Assembly (NCBI RefSeq): GCF_002549795.1
Contig: NZ_CP021435.1
Location: 868,001 to 932,000, forward strand
DNA: 64,000 nt
Source of the DNA: Halomonas beimenensis
Lineage (GTDB): Bacteria; Pseudomonadota; Gammaproteobacteria; Pseudomonadales; Halomonadaceae
Direction of reading: 5' to 3'
Shown: positions 26,390 to 37,154 of the stretch, one piece after another
Layout of the letters: the number at the start of each line of letters is the position of its first letter
How positions within the stretch are numbered: position 1 is the stretch's first letter
Position numbers and translations under genes: made by a program
The notes under the pieces: generated by a model
The model's database searches: none
The model's input: the letters and a program-made list of their open reading frames with translations, nothing else
Told to the model about the DNA's origin: nothing

Positions 26390-26924
26390 ACACTCGGCCT
26401 GGCGGGCCTTCCGCCTGCGCTGCGATCGCATCGATCGCAAGAGCGAACGCTGGCTGCTGCTGACCTTCTATGCGCTGATCATCCTGACGGTCGCCATCGA
26501 GGTCATCCGCCGCTTCGCGCTGAACTATTCGTCCGTATGGGGCGAGGAGCTGGCGCGTTATGCCTTCATCTACCTGGCCTGGATCGCTGCCGCGGCGGCG
26601 GTCCGCGACCGCGCCCACATCCGCATCGACGTTCTGGTCAATCTCGGCGGCCCGCGGATGCAGCGTCTGGCCTGGTGGCTCTCCGATATCGCGACCCTGG
26701 TGCTGGCCGTCTGGGCACTCTGGTTGTCGGTCTCGCCGGTCCTGACGTCGCTGCACTTCGGCTCGGTGACGCCAGGGCTGCGGCTGTCCCAGGCCGTCTT
26801 CCTGGCGGCGATTCCCATCGGCTTCCTGCTGATCGCGTCGCGGGTGGTCCAGACGATGCTGGCGGACATCCGTCGCATGCGTCGTGGTGAGCCGCCCTTC
26901 GACGGCCACAAGTTGTTCGACTGA
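26361..26924 (+). CDS. TRAP transporter small permease (DctQ family)
   Basis: A 187-residue four-helix membrane subunit. The family core is recognisable: LTFYALIILTVAIEVIRRF, then SVWGEELARYAFIYLAWIAAAAAVRDRAHIRIDVLV, the W-x-x-E-x-x-R-x-x-[FY]-x-W-x-x-x-x-x-x-A signature. It starts at the ATG of 26361 with an excellent GGAGGTGTCGA site, overlapping the receptor gene by 29 nt. The longer ORF upstream is only the reading frame running through dctP. The overlap implies coupled translation of the TRAP subunits. Confidence 0.87.
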   Translation: MATTSTAMPKHSAWRAFRLRCDRIDRKSERWLLLTFYALIILTVAIEVIRRFALNYSSVWGEELARYAFIYLAWIAAAAAVRDRAHIRIDVLVNLGGPRMQRLAWWLSDIATLVLAVWALWLSVSPVLTSLHFGSVTPGLRLSQAVFLAAIPIGFLLIASRVVQTMLADIRRMRRGEPPFDGHKLFD

Positions 26925-26935
26925 GGAGGTCTGTC

Positions 26936-28243
26936 ATGGAATTTCTTGCTGTGCAGCAGGCCGCCGCCGATCTGGGCTGGACCTTCTACCTGCCCCTGGC
27001 GGTCCTGGTCGGGTTGATCGTGCTGGGCGTGCCGATCTGGGTGGCCATCGGCCTCGGAACCCTGGGCATGTTGACGATGACCGAAGCGCTGCCGCTGTCG
27101 GTGTTCGGCGAGTCGTTGTTCGAGGGCATCAATGCCTTCGCGCTGATCGCCGTCCCGCTGTTCATCCTGACCGGGGATGCGCTGGTGCGCTCGGGGCTCT
27201 CGGACAAGCTGCTCGACGTGGCCGAGGCCAGCGTCGGCGGCATGCGCACCGGGCTCGGCAGTTCCACTACCCTCGGCTGTGGCTTCTTCGCCTGTATCTC
27301 GGGCTCCGATGCCGCCGGCGCCGCCGCGGTAGGGCGCATGACGATCCATCGGCTGGTAGAGCGCGGCTATCCCTTGCCGGCCGCCTGCGCCCTGGTCGCC
27401 TCGGGCGCCTGTACCGGCATCCTGATCCCGCCCTCCATCGCCTATATCGTGATGGGCCTGGTGCTCGGCATGTCGGCCTCCACTCTGTTCCTGGCCGCTG
27501 CCATCCCCGGGGTGCTGGTGATGCTCTCGGTGATGGTCACCAACGTGATGCTCAACCGGATGAATGGCTTCGAGGGGGATCGGGCGCCGTTCTCCTGGCG
27601 CCGCTGGGTCGCCACGGTCTGGGATGCCCGCTGGGCGCTGTTCGTGCCGGTGGTGATCCTGGGCGGTATCTACTCGGGACTCTTCACCCCGACCGAGGCC
27701 GCCTCGGTAGCCGTGGTGGTGGTGGTGATCATCGGCCTCTACCAGGGACGGCTGTGTCTCGGCGACATCCCTCGGATGCTGGAATCCTCGGCACGGGTCT
27801 GCGGCGTCATCGTGCCGATCATCGCCGTTTCGCTGCCCCTGGCCCAGACGCTGGCTAGCCTGGACATCCCCCAGACCTTGGTCGGCGGCATCGGCGAACT
27901 GACGGATTCTCCGATGGTGATGATCCTGCTGATGATCGGCATCCTTATCCTGGCGGGTTGCGTGATGGAGACCACACCCAACATCGTGATCCTGGCCCCC
28001 CTGCTGCTGCCGGTGGCCCAACAGGCGGGCATGAACGACTTCCATTTTGCCATCCTGATGGTGACTACCTTGGGGCTGGGCTTCATCACGCCGCCGCTGG
28101 GACTCAATCTCTTCGTGGTGTCGGGGCTGACCCGCTGCTCGGTGCTGGCCATCGCCCGCTATGCCTTCCCCTTCGTGCTGGGCATGCTGATGGTCGTGCT
28201 GCTGATCGCCTTCGTGCCCTGGCTATCCACCTGGGGACTCTGA
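26936..28243 (+). CDS. TRAP transporter large permease (DctM family)
   Basis: A 435-residue, roughly 12-helix DctM permease, the ion-coupled core of the transporter. Typical features: PLAVLVGLIVLGVPIWVAIGLGTLG, ALIAVPLFILTGDALVRSGL, GCGFFACISGSDAAGAAAVGRM, the LIPPSIAYIVMGL loop and TPPLGLNLFVVSGL near the C-terminus. It lies 11 nt after dctQ with GAGGAGGTCTGTC as ribosome-binding site. The hpsN gene follows after 226 nt containing a second LacI operator, so hpsN likely has its own regulated transcription start as well as read-through from here. Confidence 0.9.
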   Translation: MEFLAVQQAAADLGWTFYLPLAVLVGLIVLGVPIWVAIGLGTLGMLTMTEALPLSVFGESLFEGINAFALIAVPLFILTGDALVRSGLSDKLLDVAEASVGGMRTGLGSSTTLGCGFFACISGSDAAGAAAVGRMTIHRLVERGYPLPAACALVASGACTGILIPPSIAYIVMGLVLGMSASTLFLAAAIPGVLVMLSVMVTNVMLNRMNGFEGDRAPFSWRRWVATVWDARWALFVPVVILGGIYSGLFTPTEAASVAVVVVVIIGLYQGRLCLGDIPRMLESSARVCGVIVPIIAVSLPLAQTLASLDIPQTLVGGIGELTDSPMVMILLMIGILILAGCVMETTPNIVILAPLLLPVAQQAGMNDFHFAILMVTTLGLGFITPPLGLNLFVVSGLTRCSVLAIARYAFPFVLGMLMVVLLIAFVPWLSTWGL

Positions 28244-28304
28244 TCGACCCGGAGCACTATCGCCCCCAAGAGGATAATGACCACCGAGAGGTTTTCGGAA
28301 AAAA

Positions 28305-29783
<1,479 letters not shown>

Positions 29784-29784
29784 G

Positions 29785-30546
29785 ATGCGGCCAAGCTTCG
29801 AACTCGACGGGCGGGTGGCCCTGGTCACCGGTGGCAGCAGCGGGCTGGGACGCGCCATGGCCGAGGCCCTGGCCGCCGCCGGTGCCCGGGTGGTGGTCGC
29901 CGCTCGGCGGCGGGAGGCCCTGGAGGCGAGCGTGGCGGCGATCGAAGCAGAGGGCGGCCAGGCGGCCGCCCTCGTCGCTGACCTCGCCGATCCCGCGGCC
30001 CTGGAAGACGTCGCGCAGCGCGCCGCCGAGCCTTTCGGCCCGGTGACCATTCTGGTCAACGCCGCCGGCGTCAACCTTCGCCAGCCCATCGAGGAGGTCG
30101 ACCTGGCCTCCTGGCAGCTGACCCTGCAGCTGCACCTGGGCACGCCCTTCTTCCTGTCCCGGGCCCTGGTGCCCGGCATGCGCGAGGCCGGCTACGGGCG
30201 CATCATCAACCTGGCCTCGCTGCAGTCCCGGCGGGCCTTTCCCGACAGCGCTCCCTACGGCGCCGGCAAGGGCGGCATCGTTCAGCTCACCCGGGCCATG
30301 GCCGAGGCCTGGTCGCGGCACGGCATCAACGCCAACGCCATCGCCCCGGGCTTCTTCCCCACCGAGCTGACGGCGCCGGTTTTCGAGGACCCGGCCTCGG
30401 CCGAGGCCCTGGCCGCGCGGACCGCCGTCGGCCGCAACGGCACCCTGGCCGACATCGCCGGGCCCACCGTCTTCCTGGCCTCGCCGGCGGCCGGCTACGT
30501 CACCGGCCAGACCCTCTATGTCGATGGCGGCTTCACCGCCAAGTGA
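29785..30546 (+). CDS. hpsO: DHPS 2-dehydrogenase, short-chain type (HpsO-like)
   Basis: A 253-residue short-chain dehydrogenase/reductase. The cofactor loop is TGGSSGLG (about residues 14-21), NAAG follows, the active-site Ser lies in INLASLQS and the YxxxK pair in YGAGK; the C-terminal YVTGQTLYVDGG is standard. In DHPS degradation HpsO and HpsP oxidise and reduce C2 to interconvert the enantiomers, so that HpsN receives (R)-DHPS. Coupled to hpsN (TGA-G-ATG). Which enantiomer this enzyme handles cannot be seen from the sequence; the assignment is contextual. Confidence 0.82.
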   Translation: MRPSFELDGRVALVTGGSSGLGRAMAEALAAAGARVVVAARRREALEASVAAIEAEGGQAAALVADLADPAALEDVAQRAAEPFGPVTILVNAAGVNLRQPIEEVDLASWQLTLQLHLGTPFFLSRALVPGMREAGYGRIINLASLQSRRAFPDSAPYGAGKGGIVQLTRAMAEAWSRHGINANAIAPGFFPTELTAPVFEDPASAEALAARTAVGRNGTLADIAGPTVFLASPAAGYVTGQTLYVDGGFTAK

Positions 30547-30549
30547 CGC

Positions 30550-30716
30550 CCAGGAGCCTGTCGGGTTTGACCGATCGTCACGAGAATCACGGATTTCGAG
30601 TGAAATTCATCGATCGATTGAGGCAAATAGCGCGCTATTTAACGAGATGGATCGAATGGAGTTGGCCGAAAGCACGGGGTTCGCAGTAGATCAGCGAAAA
30701 GCCCAACAGGCTCCTG
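30550..30716. mobile_element. MITE-like element with 16-bp terminal inverted repeats
   Basis: CCAGGAGCCTGTCGGG (30550-30565) and the complement of 30701-30716 (CCAGGAGCCTGTTGGG) match at 15 of 16 positions, and similarity continues inwards (GGGTTTGACCGATC against GGGCTTTTCGCTGATC). The 167-bp body is far more AT-rich than its surroundings, has no ORF, and contains the perfect palindrome AAATAGCGCGCTATTT (30625-30640). The ends resemble those of transposase-encoding elements of proteobacteria, so it is likely a non-autonomous derivative. It is inserted right before the hpsP ribosome-binding site. Confidence 0.7.
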
Positions 30717-30731
30717 GCCAAGGAGATCATC

Positions 30732-31718
30732 ATGCAAGCACTCTATTATGTCGGGCCCGAGCGCCTCGAGCTTCGCGACACCGAGGAGGCGCCGCTGACC
30801 GAGGGCGAATCCCGGGTGCGCATCCAGGCCACCGGGATCTGCGGCTCCGACCTGCACGCCTACCACGGCCATGACCCTCGCCGCCGGCCGCCGCTGATCC
30901 TGGGCCACGAGGCCGCCGGGGAGGTCATCGAGGGAGTCCTGGCCGGAAAGCGGGTGACCATGAACCCGCTGATCGTCTGCGGCCATTGCGACTACTGCCT
31001 GGAAGGACGACAGAACCTCTGCAGCAATCGCACCATGATCGGCATGACCCGTCCCGGGACCTTCGCCGAGACCCTGACCATCCCCGATCACTGTCTGATC
31101 GAGCTGCCCGATTCCCTGGACGCCGTGGCCGCGGCCCTGACCGAGCCGACCGCCACCGCCCTGCACGGCATCAACCGCCTGGAGCGGGCCCTGTCACGAC
31201 CGCTCTCCGAGGCCCGGGTGCTGGTCATCGGCGCCGGTGCCGTGGGCCTGCTGGCGGGGTTGATCCTGCGCCACAAGGGTGTGCGCCACCTGCGGCTCGC
31301 CGATACCAATCCGTTGCGTCGGGAGACAGCAGGGAGGGCCGGTCTCGTGGCCTTCGACCCTCGCGACGAGAGGCCGGCGGAGGATGCCTTCGAGGCGGTC
31401 TTCGACTGCGTGGGGGCCGCCCCGACCCGAGACATGGCCACCGCGGCCGTGCGCCCCGGCGGCGCCGTCATGCACCTCGGCCTCCAGGACAACGAGGGCA
31501 GTCTCGACGTGCGCGCGATCACCCTCAAGGAGGTGTCTTTCCTGGGCGCCTACACCTACACGCCCTCCGACCTGCGGGCCACCGTCGAGCTGCTGGATTC
31601 AGGGGCCCTCGGGCCGCTGGACTGGGTGGAAGTGCGCCGGCTGGAGGAGGGCGCCGAGGCCTTCGCGGCTCTGGTCGCCGGGAAGATGCCGGCGGCCAAG
31701 GTGATACTGGCACCCTGA
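30732..31718 (+). CDS. hpsP: Zinc-dependent DHPS 2-dehydrogenase, MDR type (HpsP-like)
   Basis: A 328-residue medium-chain zinc alcohol dehydrogenase. Catalytic zinc ligands appear in TGICGSDLHAYHGHD and GHEAAGEV; the structural zinc motif is CGHCDYCLEGRQNLC. The Rossmann part shows VLVIGAGAVGLLAGLI. It is predicted to oxidise one DHPS enantiomer at C2 while HpsO reduces the ketone to the other. The ribosome-binding site CAAGGAGATCATC remains intact immediately after the MITE-like element that separates it from hpsO by 185 nt. A weak hairpin terminator follows about 100 nt downstream. Confidence 0.83.
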   Translation: MQALYYVGPERLELRDTEEAPLTEGESRVRIQATGICGSDLHAYHGHDPRRRPPLILGHEAAGEVIEGVLAGKRVTMNPLIVCGHCDYCLEGRQNLCSNRTMIGMTRPGTFAETLTIPDHCLIELPDSLDAVAAALTEPTATALHGINRLERALSRPLSEARVLVIGAGAVGLLAGLILRHKGVRHLRLADTNPLRRETAGRAGLVAFDPRDERPAEDAFEAVFDCVGAAPTRDMATAAVRPGGAVMHLGLQDNEGSLDVRAITLKEVSFLGAYTYTPSDLRATVELLDSGALGPLDWVEVRRLEEGAEAFAALVAGKMPAAKVILAP

Positions 31719-31815
31719 AGCCGAGCTACCTTTCCTGGCAAGGGACGGCCGGGAGGGCCCAGGCACGGGGAGGCGCACGATCACGCACATCCCTTTGGCT
31801 CTGCGGGTCTCGGGC

Positions 31816-31844
31816 GGGAACCGCCGCCGTGCAGGGCGGTCCCC
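31816..31844 (+). terminator. Candidate terminator after hpsP
   Basis: GGGAACCGCC (31816-31825) pairs with GGCGGTCCCC (31835-31844) with one mismatch and a 9-nt loop; ATTCCTTCCTGTT follows. Moderate quality. Confidence 0.5.
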
Positions 31845-31849
31845 ATTCC

Positions 31850-32126
31850 TTCCTGTTACGTTAACGTCAGTCAGTGGTGGTGCCCCGCCTGACTTGTCGG
31901 CGCCTGACGCCCTGGGGTACCGCGATGACGTGGCGGCACTCGCCATTCGCCTGTCATGACGTTAAGGTCGTTGGCCGATGATCCGAGGGATCGCAATCAG
32001 TCAAACGATTGTATTATTTTCGCCGGTCGATGATACCGGGACCCTTGTTTTAGTATTGCCAATATGTCTTAGTAGTGAGTCTTTTATTCTTCGAAGCGAT
32101 TAAACACAACACGTGGGAGAGCTAGA
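31850..32126 (+). promoter_or_regulatory. pntAB upstream control region
   Basis: This 408-nt gap (31719-32126) holds no gene but several repeated sites. TTACGTTAACGTCA (31856-31869) has an ACGTTAACGT palindromic core, echoed by TGACGTTAAGGT at 31957-31968; both resemble MerR-type LiuR operators. AGTCAAACGATTGTAT (31999-32014) matches the thioesterase palindrome at 13/16 and overlaps the -10-like TATTAT at 32012-32017. The last 110 nt are notably AT-rich, as expected for a promoter. The assignments are inference. Confidence 0.45.
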
Positions 32127-33698
32127 GTGAAGATCGGAGCCCCCAAGGAGCGTGCCCCGGGAGAAGCGCGAGTCGCGCTGACGCCCGAGAGTGCGCAGCA
32201 GATCCAGAAGCTGGGACACGAATGTCTGGTCGAGGCCGGCGCCGGCGAGGCCGCCGGCTTCGATGACGCGGCCTATCGCGACGCCGGCGTCACCGTCGTC
32301 GAGGGTGCCAAGGCGCTCTGGGATGCCGCCGACGTGGTGGTCAAGGTGCGCGAGCCTTCCGAGGAGGAGGCCGGCTACCTGCGCCGGGACCAGACCCTGA
32401 TCTCCTTCTTCTGGCCCGCCCAGAACGAGGCCCTGCTGGAGCGGTGCCGCGACACCGGCGCCAACGTCATCGCCATGGACATGGTGCCCCGGATCTCCCG
32501 GGCCCAGAAGATGGATGCCCTGTCCTCTACCGCCAACATCGCCGGCTACCGCGCGGTGATCGAGGCGGGCAACCAGTTCGGTCGCTTCTTCACCGGCCAG
32601 GTCACCGCGGCGGGCAAGGTGCCGCCGGCCAAGGTGCTGGTGGTCGGCGCCGGCGTGGCCGGCCTGGCGGCCATCGGCACCGCGACCAGCCTGGGTGCCG
32701 TGGTCCGCGCCTTCGACGTGCGTCCCGAGGTGGCCGAGCAGATCGAGTCCATGGGCGCCGAGTTCCTGTTCCTCGACTTCGAGGACAGCCAGGACGGTTC
32801 GGGCACCGGCGGCTATGCCGCGCCCTCGAGCCCCGAGTTCCGCGAGAAGCAGCTGGCGCTGTTCCGCGAGCAGGCCCCGGACGTGGACATCGTCATCACC
32901 ACGGCCCTGATCCCCGGCCGGCCGGCGCCCAAGCTGTGGCTGGAGGACATGGTCAAGGCCATGAAGCCGGGCTCGGTGATCGTCGACCTGGCCGCCGAGA
33001 AGGGCGGCAACTGCGACCTCACCGTCCCCGACGAGCGCATCGTCACCGACAACGGCGTGATCGTGGTCGGCTACACCGACTTCCCGTCGCGGATGGCCAC
33101 CCAGGCCTCGCTGCTCTATGCCACCAACATCCGGCACATGCTCAGTGATCTGTCGCCGGAGAAGGACGGCACCATCGATCACAACATGGATGACGACGTC
33201 ATCCGCGGTGCCACCGTGACCTACCAGGGCGACATCACCTTCCCGCCGCCGCCGCCCAAGGTGCAGGCCATCGCCGCGGCCAAGCCGAAGCCGAAGGAGC
33301 CCGAGCCCACGCCGGAGGAGAAGAAGGCCGCCGAGCATGCCGCCTTCGTGGCCCAGACCAAGCGCCAGGCCACCCTGCTGGGGGTCGGCGGGGCGCTGAT
33401 GCTGCTGCTCGGCCAGGTGGCGCCGGCGTCGTTCATGCAGCACTTCATCGTCTTCGCCCTGGCCTGTTTTGTCGGCTTCCAGGTGATCTGGGGCGTCAGC
33501 CACTCCCTGCATACCCCGCTGATGGCGGTGACCAACGCCATCTCCGGCATCATCGTGCTGGGGGCGGTGCTGCAGATCGGCTCGGGCAGCGCCCTCGTGG
33601 GGCTGCTGGCGGCCATCTCGGTACTGATCGCCACCATCAACATCGTGGGGGGCTTCCAGGTCACGCGCCGGATGCTCGCCATGTTCCAGAAATCTTGA
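32127..33698 (+). CDS. pntA: NAD(P) transhydrogenase subunit alpha
   Basis: A 523-residue PntA of the fused enterobacterial type: NAD(H)-binding domain I ([18 protein letters not shown] at the start, Rossmann motif [15 protein letters not shown] near residue 175) followed by a Pro/Lys/Glu-rich linker (about 380-405) and the N-terminal four helices of membrane domain II. With PntB it couples proton influx to hydride transfer from NADH to NADP+, supplying NADPH. It starts at GTG (32127) with GGGAG upstream. pntB follows after 17 nt. Confidence 0.97.
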   Translation: MKIGAPKERAPGEARVALTPESAQQIQKLGHECLVEAGAGEAAGFDDAAYRDAGVTVVEGAKALWDAADVVVKVREPSEEEAGYLRRDQTLISFFWPAQNEALLERCRDTGANVIAMDMVPRISRAQKMDALSSTANIAGYRAVIEAGNQFGRFFTGQVTAAGKVPPAKVLVVGAGVAGLAAIGTATSLGAVVRAFDVRPEVAEQIESMGAEFLFLDFEDSQDGSGTGGYAAPSSPEFREKQLALFREQAPDVDIVITTALIPGRPAPKLWLEDMVKAMKPGSVIVDLAAEKGGNCDLTVPDERIVTDNGVIVVGYTDFPSRMATQASLLYATNIRHMLSDLSPEKDGTIDHNMDDDVIRGATVTYQGDITFPPPPPKVQAIAAAKPKPKEPEPTPEEKKAAEHAAFVAQTKRQATLLGVGGALMLLLGQVAPASFMQHFIVFALACFVGFQVIWGVSHSLHTPLMAVTNAISGIIVLGAVLQIGSGSALVGLLAAISVLIATINIVGGFQVTRRMLAMFQKS

Positions 33699-33715
33699 GC
33701 GGCGGAGACTGATAC

Positions 33716-35158
33716 ATGTTGGGACAAGGATTCGTATCTGCCGCCTCGATCGCGGCAAGCGTGCTCTTCATCCTCTCCCTGGGAGGGCTGAGCAATCAGG
33801 AGAAGGCCAAGCGAGCCGTCTGGTACGGCATCATCGGCATGGCCGTGGCGGTGTTCTTCACCGCCTTCGGCCCGGGCATCGGCGGCTACTGGTGGATGGT
33901 GCCGATGATGATCGTCGGCGCCATCATCGGCGCCTACGTCGCCAAGAAGGTCGAGATGACCGAGATGCCGCAGCTGGTGGCGGCGCTGCACAGCTTCGTC
34001 GGCCTGGCGGCGGTGTTCGTCGGCTTCAACGCCGACCTGGAGCGTCGCCGCGTGCTGGCCAGCCAGCTCGCCGGCGGCGACACCGAGGGCTTCTCGGCCT
34101 TCGCGGCCCTGGTGGCCCACAAGACCCCGGCCGAGCTCACCTTCCTGCAGATCGAGGTGGTGCTGGGCGTGTTCATCGGCGCGGTGACCTTCACCGGCTC
34201 GGTGATCGCCTTCGGCAAGCTGGCCGGGAAGGTCGACGGCAAGCCCCGCCAGTTGCCCGGCGGCCACCTGCTCAATGCCGCCGCGGCCGGCCTGTCCGTG
34301 GTGCTGGCCATGCTCTACCTCAACGGCGCGGGCTTCTGGACCCTGCTGCTGCTGGCGGCCCTGGCCTTCTTCATCGGCTGGCACCTGATCATGGGCATCG
34401 GCGGTGCCGACATGCCGGTGGTGGTGTCCATGCTCAACAGCTACTCCGGCTGGGCGGCGGCAGCCATCGGCTTCACCCTGTCCAATGACCTGCTGATCGT
34501 CACCGGTGCCCTGGTGGGCTCCTCCGGTGCGATCCTTTCCTACATCATGTGCAAGGCGATGAACCGCAACTTCGTCAACGTGATCCTGGGGGGCTTCGGC
34601 GGCAGCAAGGGACCGGCCGCCGAGATCGAGGGCGAGCAGGTGGCCATCGACACCGCCGGGGTGGCCAGCGCCCTGAATGACGCCGACAGCGTGATCATCG
34701 TCCCGGGCTACGGCATGGCGGTGGCCCAGGCGCAGAACGCGGTCAGCGAGCTGACCCGCAAGCTGCGCGGCGCCGGCAAGAACGTGCGCTTCGGCATCCA
34801 CCCGGTCGCGGGGCGCCTGCCGGGCCACATGAACGTGCTGCTGGCCGAGGCCAAGGTGCCCTACGACATCGTGCTGGAGATGGACGAGATCAACGACGAC
34901 TTCGCCGACACCGACGTGGTGATCGTCATCGGCTCCAATGACATCGTCAATCCGGCCGCCCAGGAGGACCCCAACAGCCCCATCGCCGGCATGCCGGTGC
35001 TGAAGGTCTGGGAGGCCAAGCAGGTGTTCGTCTGCAAGCGTGGCCAGGGCACCGGCTACTCGGGCATCGAGAACCCGCTGTTCTTCAAGGAGAACACGCG
35101 GATGCTCTACGGCGACGCCCGCTCGAGCATCGACAATCTGGTGCCGATGATCGACTGA
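33716..35158 (+). CDS. pntB: NAD(P) transhydrogenase subunit beta
   Basis: A 480-residue PntB: nine membrane helices (to about residue 270) completing the proton channel, then the NADP(H)-binding domain III with [25 protein letters not shown], the inverted-cofactor Rossmann fingerprint, and the [16 protein letters not shown] loop near the C-terminus. Full length. Partner of PntA, cotranscribed, and ended by a clear intrinsic terminator 30 nt downstream. Confidence 0.97.
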   Translation: MLGQGFVSAASIAASVLFILSLGGLSNQEKAKRAVWYGIIGMAVAVFFTAFGPGIGGYWWMVPMMIVGAIIGAYVAKKVEMTEMPQLVAALHSFVGLAAVFVGFNADLERRRVLASQLAGGDTEGFSAFAALVAHKTPAELTFLQIEVVLGVFIGAVTFTGSVIAFGKLAGKVDGKPRQLPGGHLLNAAAAGLSVVLAMLYLNGAGFWTLLLLAALAFFIGWHLIMGIGGADMPVVVSMLNSYSGWAAAAIGFTLSNDLLIVTGALVGSSGAILSYIMCKAMNRNFVNVILGGFGGSKGPAAEIEGEQVAIDTAGVASALNDADSVIIVPGYGMAVAQAQNAVSELTRKLRGAGKNVRFGIHPVAGRLPGHMNVLLAEAKVPYDIVLEMDEINDDFADTDVVIVIGSNDIVNPAAQEDPNSPIAGMPVLKVWEAKQVFVCKRGQGTGYSGIENPLFFKENTRMLYGDARSSIDNLVPMID

Positions 35159-35187
35159 TCGCCCCGGCGCTACGCTCGACCCTCATG

Positions 35188-35211
35188 ACGCCCCCTAACG
35201 GGGGCGTTTTT
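35188..35211 (+). terminator. Intrinsic terminator of pntAB
   Basis: ACGCCCCC (35188-35195), TAAC loop, GGGGGCGT (35200-35207), then TTTT. A TACAAT -10-like hexamer for gpsA follows at 35215-35220. Confidence 0.9.
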
Positions 35212-35250
35212 CGTTACAATCGCCGGACCATTTCCAGTCCCGGGGCGACC

Positions 35251-36321
35251 ATGTCCGACGATCGCAACAACAGGGTGGCGGTGCTCGGGGGCGGCAGCTT
35301 CGGCACCGCCCTGGCCAGCATCGCCGCCGACAACGGCTTCGAGGTACGCCAGTGGCTGCGCGATCCCGAGCTGGTGGCGCAGATCAACTGCGAGCACCGC
35401 AACGGCCGCTACCTGCCCGACTACGCCATCAACCCCGCCGTGCGCGCCTCGACGGCCTTCGAGGAGGTGTTGCCCGGCGCCGGCCTGGTGCTGGTGGCCA
35501 TTCCCTCCAAGGCCTTCCGCGAGGTGGTCCGACTGGCCCGCCCCTGGCTGAAGCCGACCCAGATCCTGGTCAGCACCACCAAGGGCATCCAGGAGGAGGG
35601 CTTCAAGCTGATGAGCCAGATCCTCGAGGAGGAGACGGGCTTTCCCCATATCGGCGTGCTGTCCGGCCCCAACCTGGCCACCGAGGTGGCCGAGCGGCAG
35701 CTCACCGCCACGGTGATCGCCAGCCAGGACCCGCTGACTCGCACCCGGGTTCAGAGCGTGCTGGGCTGCGACTACTTCCGGGTCTATGCCAGCAACGACC
35801 GTTACGGGGTCGAGCTGGGCGGGGCGCTGAAGAACCTCTACGCCATCGCCGCCGGCATGGCCGCCGCGCTGGGCATGGGCGAGAACACCCGCAGCATGCT
35901 GATGACCCGGGCGCTCGCCGAGATGAGCCGCTTCGCCGTCTCTCAGGGGGCCAACCCCATGACCTTCCTGGGGCTGGCGGGGGTCGGTGATCTTATCGTC
36001 ACCTGCTCGTCTAGCCGGTCGCGCAACTACCGGGTCGGCTTCGCCCTGGGCGAGGGCAAGGCCCTGGACGAGGCCGTGCAGGCCCTGGGCCAGGTGGCCG
36101 AGGGCGTCAACACCGTACGCCTGGTGCGCGACAAGGCTCGCCAGGAAGGGGTCTACATGCCCATCGCCGAGGGGCTCTACCAGGTGCTCTTCGAGGGCGT
36201 GCCGGCCCGCGAGATGGCGAGGATGCTGATGCAGGGCGAGCAGAGCAGCGACGTGGAGTTCGTGCTGCCCCGGGAGGACGTCCAGCAGGACCGTCGGGAG
36301 CGGGGAGACGCCAATGGCTGA
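35251..36321 (+). CDS. gpsA: Glycerol-3-phosphate dehydrogenase [NAD(P)+]
   Basis: A 356-residue GpsA that reduces dihydroxyacetone phosphate to sn-glycerol 3-phosphate for phospholipid synthesis. The dinucleotide motif [19 protein letters not shown] is at residues 10-28; the catalytic lysine is in [14 protein letters not shown], and the C-terminal [13 protein letters not shown] is conserved. The tail beyond about residue 335 ([18 protein letters not shown]) is a short charged extension. The ATG at 35251 is used because the upstream in-frame extension runs through the pntAB terminator. sixA overlaps its end by 8 nt. Confidence 0.96.
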   Translation: MSDDRNNRVAVLGGGSFGTALASIAADNGFEVRQWLRDPELVAQINCEHRNGRYLPDYAINPAVRASTAFEEVLPGAGLVLVAIPSKAFREVVRLARPWLKPTQILVSTTKGIQEEGFKLMSQILEEETGFPHIGVLSGPNLATEVAERQLTATVIASQDPLTRTRVQSVLGCDYFRVYASNDRYGVELGGALKNLYAIAAGMAAALGMGENTRSMLMTRALAEMSRFAVSQGANPMTFLGLAGVGDLIVTCSSSRSRNYRVGFALGEGKALDEAVQALGQVAEGVNTVRLVRDKARQEGVYMPIAEGLYQVLFEGVPAREMARMLMQGEQSSDVEFVLPREDVQQDRRERGDANG

Positions 36322-36796
36322 GCCACTGCTGATCATGCGCCACGGCGAGGCCGGGCCGGGCAGCCCCGATCCCGCGCGCGAGCTGACCGCCCGGGGACGG
36401 GACGAGGCTGCCCGCATGGGTGTCTGGCTGGCCGGGCGGGACGACCTGGCGCTGGACCGGCTGCGGCTGGTGGCCAGCCCGTACCAAAGGGCGCAGCAGA
36501 CCGCCGCGGCGATGGGCGAGGCGCTGGGCCTCGCGGTGGAGACCCTGCCCCTGATCACCCCGGACGACCCGCCCGGGGCGGTGGTGGACTGGATGCTGGC
36601 GCAGGACGACGACCGCCCCCTGCTGCTGGTCAGCCATATGCCGCTGGTCGGCGCGCTGGCCGGCCTGCTGGTGGAGGGCCGCGCCGATCGCGGCCCGGGC
36701 TTCCCCACCGCCGCCGTCGCCGAGCTCGACGCCGAGGTCCGGGCCGCCGGCTGTGCCCGTCTGGCGCGTTTCACCGCTCCCAGTGATATCGCCTGA
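36314..36796 (+). CDS. sixA: Phosphohistidine phosphatase SixA
   Basis: A 160-residue histidine phosphatase of the SixA type. The catalytic RHGEA is at residues 9-13, the second Arg is in [13 protein letters not shown], and the second His in [12 protein letters not shown]. SixA removes phosphate from histidine residues of phosphotransfer proteins; in E. coli targets include ArcB and the nitrogen PTS. Length matches the family. It overlaps gpsA by 8 nt and precedes the ABM gene by 13 nt, so the three genes probably form one operon. Confidence 0.9.
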   Translation: MAEPLLIMRHGEAGPGSPDPARELTARGRDEAARMGVWLAGRDDLALDRLRLVASPYQRAQQTAAAMGEALGLAVETLPLITPDDPPGAVVDWMLAQDDDRPLLLVSHMPLVGALAGLLVEGRADRGPGFPTAAVAELDAEVRAAGCARLARFTAPSDIA

Positions 36797-36809
36797 ACAA
36801 GGAGCCGAG

Positions 36810-37133
36810 ATGAGCTATATCGTCAACAACCGGGTCTTCGTGAATCCGGGCTACGAGGAAGAATTCGAGGCCCGCTTCCGGGCCCGGGCCGGGGAGATCG
36901 ACCGGCAGCCCGGATTCAAGGCCATGCGGGTGTTGCGTCCCCAGGGCAACCAGGCGCCCTACGTGGTGGAGACCGAGTGGGAAAGCCAGGACGCCTTCCG
37001 TGCCTGGGTCGGCAGCGACGACTTCAAGCGCGCCCATGCCAATCCGCTGCCGGCGGAGGCCACCGCCGAAGGCGGGGGCCTGGAGCAGTTCGAGGTGGTC
37101 GAGGGGACCCTGGCCCGGGGCAAGCTCGGCTGA
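36810..37133 (+). CDS. Antibiotic biosynthesis monooxygenase (ABM) domain protein
   Basis: A 107-residue single ABM-domain protein, ferredoxin-like fold. YIVNNRVFVNPGYEEEFEARFRARAGEIDRQPGF-AMRVLRP and YVVETEWESQDAFRAWVGSDDFKRAH match the IsdG/HmoB-like branch, some members of which degrade haem. Haem ligands cannot be assigned with confidence here, so haem degradation is only one possibility. The start at 36810 follows AACAAGGAGCCGAG. It is the last gene of the gpsA-sixA operon and convergent with the permease gene. Confidence 0.83.
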   Translation: MSYIVNNRVFVNPGYEEEFEARFRARAGEIDRQPGFKAMRVLRPQGNQAPYVVETEWESQDAFRAWVGSDDFKRAHANPLPAEATAEGGGLEQFEVVEGTLARGKLG

Positions 37134-37154
37134 GGCGTCGAGTCCGGCAGGCGC

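Noticed and set aside
30652..30731. Short transposase remnant inside the MITE-like element
   Set aside because: No reading frame of useful length or transposase motif was seen; only the inverted ends and AT-rich body support mobility.
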